This document shows positions 5,451 through 10,211 of a DNA stretch of 10,211 nt, piece by piece; the first letter of the stretch is position 1; each line of letters starts with the position of its first letter. The notes beneath the pieces are model-generated. The model had not been told where the DNA came from, did not search any database, and was given only the letters and a program-made list of their open reading frames with translations. The stretch is taken from the NCBI GenBank assembly GCA_032353305.1, contig JAUCNG010415355.1, forward strand, positions 1 to 10,211, written 5' to 3'. Source of the stretch: Cephalothrix spiralis. Lineage: Eukaryota > Nemertea > Palaeonemertea > Archinemertea > Cephalotrichidae. A program made the position numbers and the translations under genes.

Positions 5451-7940
5451 ATGAATATTGGCAAGTGTCCATTATGTTATTATTTTCCATGTAATCTCAA
5501 AAACTATATAAGGCATCTTCATGTAGCCCATCGTTTTGAAACCGTACAACTAGAATGTCCATTTCGAACCTGTTTCGTAACTGTCGCTAATGTGAGAGCT
5601 TTGCGTTGGCATCTGAATAAATCTCCAAAGCATTCCAATAACCGAGACGTTGGACCCGCCGTTAATAACACTAATAGTGATAATCACGATGACTTAGAAA
5701 ATAGACAAACGGTTGATAATGTTAATCATGAACAACATGATGACGCACAAAATGAACAAGGAGTTCATATTGATGGTACGGAACCGACTTTCCTAAATTC
5801 ACTATATGTGGCCAAGTTACGACACCAATATCGATTGACCGATGTCGCGACTAATTTTGTTGTCGCGGAAACAAGTTTCCTATTATCGGAACAATTAATT
5901 GAAATCAAGTCCGTTATTGCTAATAAACTGAGTGTTAAAGGATTATCGCAGGATGAAATAAACGTACTATTAAGTGATGATATTTTTGATAAGACGGATT
6001 TTTTTGATGAGGTTCATGGGCCTTACAAATTAGAACAATTTATGAAGACAAAACTTAAATACACAGAGCCTCAACCGGTGAAATTAGGTAGCTCTTTTAA
6101 AATGTCAACCGATGGTAAATTAGTTGTTGTCAACAAACTTGGTTACGTAGTTGATTTTCTGAGTTCTCTGCAAACTCTAATTAGAAACCGTTCAGTTTCT
6201 CAGGAAATAAATAATACGCATGAAAGTAAAGACAATACGTACAGAGATATAATGGACGGACATATATTCAAATCGCATCCCATATTTTCGGAAGATAAAA
6301 AGGCATTACAGATCATGGGATATTATGACGACATAGAGATTTGTAATCCTCTTGGCTCGAAAACACATAAACTTGGCGTATTCTATTACCTTCTGGGTAA
6401 TATTCGACCCTGCTACCGTTCATCGTTAGATCATATTCAAATAATAGCTGTCGCTAAAACCGTAGATATAAGACGTTTTGGCCAAAAAGGAATTTCAAAT
6501 CTTCTTCGGAATTTTGTGATGGCTTTGAAGGAACTTCAATTTGGTGTCTTATTTAAGAATCCGGACGGTATAAATGTAAAATTGAAAGGAGCTCTGCTTT
6601 TGTTTACTGGTGATACCTTAGGTTCGAATTATATAGCTGGTTTTAAAGAGGGCGTTGGTAATGCTCACCGACCGTGTCGAAATTGCTTAGCCAGTAGTGC
6701 AGAAATTCAAATACTTTTCCTGGCTGAAGATTATATATCTAGGTCTAAGGAAGAACATGAAAATATATGTGGTTATTTGGAACGCCCTGGTATTACCAAA
6801 AAGGCAGAGGAACACCTTAGCCGGGTTTATGGCGTAAATGGTAGGAGTATTTTAATGGAAGTTCCCTTCTTTGATATTACTAAGTGTATGCCGCAGGACA
6901 TCATGCATGTATTGCTAGAGGGAATTGTCTCTAGAGAAGTCGAAAAACTTCTTAATCACTTGTATTCTGATAAATTGTTTTTGCTTGGCGAGTTAGTTAT
7001 GTTCATCAATTGCTTCGATTTTGATTGCCCTTCATCTGATAAACCTTCTTTGATATTCAAAGATACCAGCACTGGAAACCTTAAAGTAAAGCAATCAGCT
7101 GCCCAAATGATGTACTTGGTATTTGGACTACCTTTTTTCATTGGGAAGTTTATTGATGTAACTCATGGACATTTTTCTCTATTTTTGACCCTTTTGCGCA
7201 TCCTCGCAATATGCCTATCTTTCGAATTGACTGATGCAGATGCAGCATATCTCAGAAGACTTATTGCTGAACATTGTGGAGGCTATGTTAAATTATATAA
7301 TAGGCTAGTTCCTAAGCATCACTACGGATTACATCTTCCGAAGCAAGTGTTAAACTTCGGACCGCTTAGAATGAGCTGGTGTATGCGATTCGAGGGGAAA
7401 AATGCCATAATTAAAGGTTATGTACGTAAGAATTTTAGGAATGTGCCAAAAAGTGTCACAGTAGCCCATCAGCGATACATTGCTATCCTGTTAAGCACCA
7501 ATAGAAACTACGTATACCAGGGAGATCAATATGAGGGATGCAAAGCTCTCCCAAACACAAGTGCTATGGCTTTGGCGGTGAAAAGATTCGTCAACAGGTC
7601 AGCATCTAACGAATCAGTTATTGAGTGTAGCAAGATAATCACAAAAGGAAGGTGTTATTCCAAGAATAAAGTTGTTGTGCTTGCTAGCGATTTCTGGAAT
7701 GAGCAAGAAAATCCAGCTCTCGGAATTATTCAAAACTTGTTTAGACACGAAGGGAAACGAATCTTAAACGTATCTATTGTACATACTAATTTTGAATTGA
7801 AGTATAATGCTTTTGAGGTAGAATTAATCGAAAACGCCAGAAACACAATCGTTGATTTGGATGCAGTTCATCCTTGTCCGTTTAATATCCATACCGAATC
7901 GGGTTTATCATATGTTGTGTTAAGAAATGTTTGCGTTTAA
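5451..7940 (+). CDS. C2H2 zinc-finger CMC (CACTA/EnSpm, TNP2-like) transposase
   Basis: Single-exon, 829-residue protein, probably a nuclear DDE-type enzyme that cuts and rejoins transposon ends. An in-frame TGA two codons upstream makes ATG 5451 the first usable start. The N-terminus carries two C2H2 fingers: C6-x2-C9-x12-H22-x4-H27, and a looser C36-x4-C41-x12-H54-x6-H61. They are followed by a polar N/D/H-rich linker (about 62-112). The core follows the TNP2 order: YYDDIEICNPLG (291-302, first acidic site D293 or D294), GNIRPCYRSS, FTGDTLGSN (385-393, D388), CxxC at C409-C412, DIMHVLLEG (483-491), then PKHHYGLHLPK (621-631) and WCMRFEGKN (643-651, E648). The roughly 260-residue gap between D388 and E648 fits the helical insertion typical of CMC enzymes. 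The C-terminal part (about 690-829) is a probable beta-rich domain. No stops or frameshifts are present, so the gene may be active or recently so. A domesticated host gene is the alternative. Superfamily call is from memory of motifs. Confidence 0.82.
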   Translation: MNIGKCPLCYYFPCNLKNYIRHLHVAHRFETVQLECPFRTCFVTVANVRALRWHLNKSPKHSNNRDVGPAVNNTNSDNHDDLENRQTVDNVNHEQHDDAQNEQGVHIDGTEPTFLNSLYVAKLRHQYRLTDVATNFVVAETSFLLSEQLIEIKSVIANKLSVKGLSQDEINVLLSDDIFDKTDFFDEVHGPYKLEQFMKTKLKYTEPQPVKLGSSFKMSTDGKLVVVNKLGYVVDFLSSLQTLIRNRSVSQEINNTHESKDNTYRDIMDGHIFKSHPIFSEDKKALQIMGYYDDIEICNPLGSKTHKLGVFYYLLGNIRPCYRSSLDHIQIIAVAKTVDIRRFGQKGISNLLRNFVMALKELQFGVLFKNPDGINVKLKGALLLFTGDTLGSNYIAGFKEGVGNAHRPCRNCLASSAEIQILFLAEDYISRSKEEHENICGYLERPGITKKAEEHLSRVYGVNGRSILMEVPFFDITKCMPQDIMHVLLEGIVSREVEKLLNHLYSDKLFLLGELVMFINCFDFDCPSSDKPSLIFKDTSTGNLKVKQSAAQMMYLVFGLPFFIGKFIDVTHGHFSLFLTLLRILAICLSFELTDADAAYLRRLIAEHCGGYVKLYNRLVPKHHYGLHLPKQVLNFGPLRMSWCMRFEGKNAIIKGYVRKNFRNVPKSVTVAHQRYIAILLSTNRNYVYQGDQYEGCKALPNTSAMALAVKRFVNRSASNESVIECSKIITKGRCYSKNKVVVLASDFWNEQENPALGIIQNLFRHEGKRILNVSIVHTNFELKYNAFEVELIENARNTIVDLDAVHPCPFNIHTESGLSYVVLRNVCV

Positions 7941-7977
7941 AGCAGCCGTAAATCGGGTAGTCATTTTGTGAGCAAGG

Positions 7978-8167
7978 AAATGGCGGCCATTCTTACAAGC
8001 CCTAATCAAAATTTCTGTGAATGCGATTTCTGTTTTCTAATTGATTTGATTCAAATATAGATTAGGCCTTAGAAATACAAATTTTAGCATTAGCACCACC
8101 CTTGGGCAGATATATTTGAGTCATTTTATCACCAGTTATTTAGAACAGGGAACAACAGCCGCCATTT
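7978..8167. repeat. 10-bp inverted repeat AAATGGCGGC
   Basis: The arms at 7978-7987 and 8158-8167 match perfectly and stand out because they are GC-rich in an A/T-rich setting. They could mark a small decayed inverted-repeat element of about 190 bp, or be subterminal repeats of the large transposon. The similarity does not extend beyond about 10 bases, so chance remains possible. Confidence 0.35.
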
Positions 8168-8421
8168 TCGTACTAGCAAAAAGGCTATATGGTGCTCCCC
8201 ACTATTCGATGACTCAGAAAATATAGTACCTTATTTCTCGCGGCAATGCTGTGTTAACAAAGTGCTGAAATGAGCTATTATTTAGTCCAGTAATGTCTAA
8301 TGTATATCTTCTATAGTACATGTAGAATCTTATTCAGATCTTGTTAACCGAAAAAGGGTACTTTTGATTTTAGGGGCGCAGTAATTTAAGCGGAATTTTC
8401 CATGAAATTGCGCATTTTTTA

Positions 8422-8429
8422 TGACGTCA
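8422..8429. promoter_or_regulatory. CRE-like palindrome TGACGTCA
   Basis: This is an exact match to the consensus cAMP-response element bound by CREB/ATF factors. No gene start is recognised nearby, so a regulatory role is not established. An 8-base match can arise by chance. Confidence 0.2.
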
Positions 8430-8801
8430 GCGGAAATCCCGGTAGCAAAATTTCGAGATTATCAACCCCCCTCAATATTCAGATATTCAGATGTGATCAG
8501 ATGTTGAGTAGCCAAATTAAAATAAATCCTGTAATTCGATATATTACACTTGTTTGTAGCAGTGTTAACAATGCCCGAAATTTTGGCGTAAAAATTAGTG
8601 ATTTAGTATTGTTAACATAGGAACGAGCACCCTTAACGCGAATTACAGCTGCTTTAATTTTTTCAATTGTATCACACGAGCTTTTGATCTTATGTTATAG
8701 GTATAAAGAGTTATGAAAATTTCGTAGTTCAAATATGCTTATTTCAAAGAATTGGATAACATGTCATGATGCACAACGAAAAAAAGTGCATGCCTATATA
8801 T

Positions 8802-8973
8802 CACTATGGGACAAGAACGTTACTTTTTGGGTCGTTCGGTTTACTTTTTACTAGTGATTGAGATGACTGGTTTACTTTTTACAAGTGATTGATATGACAA
8901 TTAAAGACCATGACTTAAAGTGGATTAACAGAAAAGAAAGTAACCCAAAAAGTAACGTTTTAGTCCCATAGTG
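8802..8973. mobile_element. 172-bp MITE with 31-bp TIRs beginning CACTATGGGAC
   Basis: The terminal inverted repeats lie at 8802-8832 and 8943-8973 and agree at 29 of 31 positions (mismatches at positions 12 and 14). The termini are CACTATGGGAC...GTCCCATAGTG. The element has no coding capacity. Its interior holds a 31-bp tandem duplication and related GTTTACTTTTT blocks. Flanking bases (TAT on the left, TAA on the right) do not give a clean target-site duplication, so it may be 3 bp and mutated. The CACTA start recalls CMC/CACTA elements, but five bases are weak evidence. A Tc1/mariner relative is equally possible. The high TIR identity points to a fairly young insertion. Confidence 0.85.
8838..8899 (+). 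repeat. 31-bp tandem duplication inside the MITE
   Basis: Units 8838-8868 and 8869-8899 are head to tail and match at 28 of 31 positions. Each begins GGTTTACTTTTTAC. The same core, slightly changed, occurs within the terminal repeats (GTTACTTTTTGGG) and once inverted near 8933-8946. The unit length equals the TIR length, which may be coincidence. Confidence 0.85.
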
Positions 8974-9063
8974 TAAAGCGTAATTTTTTTGTCTCATTTG
9001 TTTTGCTCCACATGCATTTTTATTTGTGAAAATCATATCACCAACCATTAAGAGCGTATATGT

Positions 9064-9220
9064 TATTACTCTTGTCCCTTCCCTCACAGTCAGGTTTTTC
9101 GGCAGTTTTTACTCTACAATCGGCTCGTTAAACTTTTAGAATTTTTTACATTTTTTCTAATAATATTTCAAAATCGCTGCCAATTTAACCTGATTCTAAG
9201 GGAAGGGAACTAGAGTAATA
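9064..9220. mobile_element. About 157-bp MITE with TIRs beginning TATTACTCT
   Basis: The left arm (9064-9105) and right arm (9177-9220) are inverted copies agreeing at about 34 of 44 aligned positions. Perfect blocks are TATTACTCT, TCCCTTCCCT, TCAGGTT and GGCAG, and one or two single-base gaps are needed. The 71-bp interior is A/T-rich and non-coding. Two readings of the ends are possible: a TA duplication (9064-9065 and 9219-9220), as in Tc1/mariner elements, or a 3-bp TGT duplication (9061-9063 and 9221-9223). It lies 90 bp from the other MITE and shares no sequence with it. Confidence 0.75.
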
Positions 9221-9709
9221 TGTTATAATTTATTTTAAATGTAGCTCAGTGTAGCTCGATTCATCTTATCCATATAAAACTACATATTTTTGAACGCCCA
9301 AGTACTGCAAAATTGTATTAGCGAGGAGAAATCCCGTTTTAACGCTTTACATTTTTTGCTATAAAACAAAAGTTTTCGCGAAAAATATGATGTTGATTTT
9401 TTCCGTCTTTAATCAATTTATCAAATTATTGAGAATGTGTTTTTTCTAAATGGAAGACATGCTCACAAATTTTTGAGCCATTTTGATACTTCTTTCTGAC
9501 TTAAATAGGAAGAAAAACGTTAAAAAAACATCACAAAAATGGGATTCCTCCTTCCAAAAAGTAGATAATGCGTTTCTGTTTCGACCACTGATGGCTTCGT
9601 CAGTACTTGGGACTTACAAAAAATATATAGTTTTATGGTCAAGATGGATATTTACCAAGCCACATGCGTTAATGTGATTTCATGTTATGTTCAATTAATT
9701 CGAATCCAC
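9221..9709. other. Non-coding A/T-rich stretch
   Basis: No gene is supported. The 64-codon open stretch at 9483-9677 is not recognised. Small features are the direct repeat TGTAGCTC (9240-9247 and 9250-9257), the 12-bp palindrome TTTTCGCGAAAA (9373-9384), which resembles an E2F-type site but has no gene beside it, and the near palindrome CTCACAAATTTTTGAG at about 9461-9476. Confidence 0.5.
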
Positions 9710-10013
9710 CACCATTTCCTTGACAGTACAGAATTTATAATAAGAGCAAGAATGTTATAAAGAAGGATTTTATTATTTTTATATTATCAGTTAAATACGA
9801 AGATAATGGTTATTGATAGTAATTATGTTAAAATGTTTTTAATATTTACATTTTATGTTAAACCATTTTCTTAACAATACAGAATTTATAATAACACTAT
9901 TTTTGTTCGTAATTTTATTATTTTAAAATGATTTAATATTTACATTTCTGGTTAAACCAGTTTCTTAACAATACAGAATTTATAATATGTTAGTAATTTT
10001 ATTATGTTAAAAT
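9710..10013 (+). repeat. A/T-rich tandem array with ACAGAATTTATAATA boxes
   Basis: Two consecutive units, 9819-9908 and 9909-9992, each run from GTAATT through TTAAAATG, TTTAATATTTACATTT and GTTAAACCA to TTCTTAACAATACAGAATT. A third, truncated unit starts at 9993. A more diverged partial copy precedes them: ACAGAATTTATAATA starts at 9728, and the same box recurs at 9879 and 9973. Unit length is about 84-90 bp. The array could be a minisatellite, or the subterminal repeat region of a transposon. Confidence 0.8.
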
Positions 10014-10048
10014 GTCAGAATACAAATGTTTTTGATAATAAATCTGAT

Positions 10049-10143
10049 GGATCAGCCCAAAATGAGTCGGTTGCGAAAACTGACTTAAGAGATAATACAT
10101 TATATCAGTCAGGTTTCCAAACCGACTCATTAGGGGCTGAGCC
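10049..10143. mobile_element. 95-bp foldback element
   Basis: The arms 10049-10085 and 10107-10143 are reverse complements at 31 of 37 positions and leave a 21-base loop. The longest perfect block is AATGAGTCGGTT paired with AACCGACTCATT. Nearly the whole element is palindromic, as in the smallest MITEs. A TGAT on each side of the element is offset by one base, so a target-site duplication is unproven. Confidence 0.7.
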
Positions 10144-10169
10144 ATGATAATGTTTATAAAAATTATCAT
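10144..10169. repeat. A/T-rich hairpin directly after the foldback element
   Basis: ATGATAAT (10144-10151) and ATTATCAT (10162-10169) pair perfectly across a 10-base loop. It abuts the foldback element, so it may belong to the insertion site or to an outer part of the element. Confidence 0.5.
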
Positions 10170-10211
10170 TATTTTTAAATTTCATAGATGGCTCTCATGC
10201 ATGGAAATGGG

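Larger units (their letters stand above)
510..7940 (+). mobile_element. Probable body of a two-gene CMC-type DNA transposon
   Basis: Two intact same-strand genes stand close together: the spliced SAMD3-like gene, ending at 5285, and a CMC/TNP2-like transposase starting at 5451. CMC elements such as En/Spm typically carry an accessory protein gene as well as the catalytic one, so the pair is read as one element. The terminal inverted repeats were not found. The 5' end probably lies beyond the window, since the first gene is 5' incomplete, and the 3' end somewhere after 7940. The limits given are therefore the coding body only. The alternative is a transposase inserted by chance next to a host SAMD3-like gene. 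Confidence 0.5.
7941..8801. other. Non-coding stretch after the transposase
   Basis: No gene is supported. The 72-codon open stretch at 8402-8620 resembles nothing known. A 10-base inverted repeat AAATGGCGGC (7978-7987) / GCCGCCATTT (8158-8167) begins 37 bases after the stop codon and brackets about 190 bp. A perfect TGACGTCA palindrome lies at 8422-8429, and AATAAA occurs at 8520-8525, far downstream of the stop. The 3' end of the large transposon is expected in this stretch or later, but I could not locate it. Confidence 0.5.

Noticed and set aside
5283-5453. Readthrough fusion of the SAMD3-like protein and the transposase, since both are in one frame
   Set aside because: Four in-frame stop codons lie between them, including the first gene's own stop and one two codons before the transposase ATG.
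8402-8620. 72-codon ORF downstream of the transposase
   Set aside because: No similarity, no splice or promoter support, and length within chance expectation.
8872-9087. 71-codon minus-strand ORF
   Set aside because: It runs across the right half and terminus of the MITE at 8802-8973 and into flanking DNA, so the frame is accidental.
9483-9677. 64-codon ORF
   Set aside because: Not recognised and unsupported. Nearby inverted motifs suggest repeat-derived DNA.
9710-10013. CRISPR-like repeat array
   Set aside because: Units are long, continuous and diverged, with no short identical repeats separated by unique spacers, and the window is eukaryotic.

Overview
The window is eukaryotic, and most likely from an invertebrate animal, probably marine. 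It is AT-rich. The one multi-exon gene has GT...AG introns with pyrimidine-rich acceptors, and non-coding DNA dominates and is packed with small inverted-repeat elements. There is no bacterial operon structure and no ribosome-binding sites. The host assignment is inference, based on the style of the repeats and on the protein families as I remember them.

Two protein-coding units can be supported, both on the + strand. The first is a spliced gene. Exons at 510-618, 2305-2477, 3985-4206 and 4959-5285 join with compatible phases at all three introns into a 276-codon frame ending in TGA. Its 5' end lies before the first exon and is not recognised here. The product resembles the C-terminal part of the proteins often auto-named 'sterile alpha motif domain-containing protein 3-like' (SAMD3-like) in animal genomes. 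The second starts 165 bp downstream: a single-exon 829-codon ORF (5451-7940). It has two N-terminal C2H2-type zinc fingers and a TNP2-like transposase core of the CMC (CACTA/Mirage/Chapaev, EnSpm) kind. All the expected acidic catalytic positions and the CxxC motif are present.

Layout: 1-509 is non-coding with a GC-rich pair of hairpins. 510-5285 is the SAMD3-like gene, whose introns hold several repeats (an inverted-repeat element at 947-1283, repeated TGTCACGTATGAA boxes, and a hairpin-headed element at 2575-3225 with an internal duplication). 5286-5450 is the short intergenic spacer with a uORF. 5451-7940 is the transposase. 7941-10211 is non-coding and repeat-rich, with two clear MITE-like elements (8802-8973 and 9064-9220), a tandem array (about 9710-10013) and a foldback element (10049-10143).

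The main interpretation is that the SAMD3-like gene and the transposase together form the coding body of one DNA transposon. The first would be an accessory protein, in a role comparable to TNPA in plant En/Spm, and the second the catalytic protein. The adjacency, shared strand and intact frames are seen directly. The functional pairing is inference, and the terminal inverted repeats of the large element were not found within the window.
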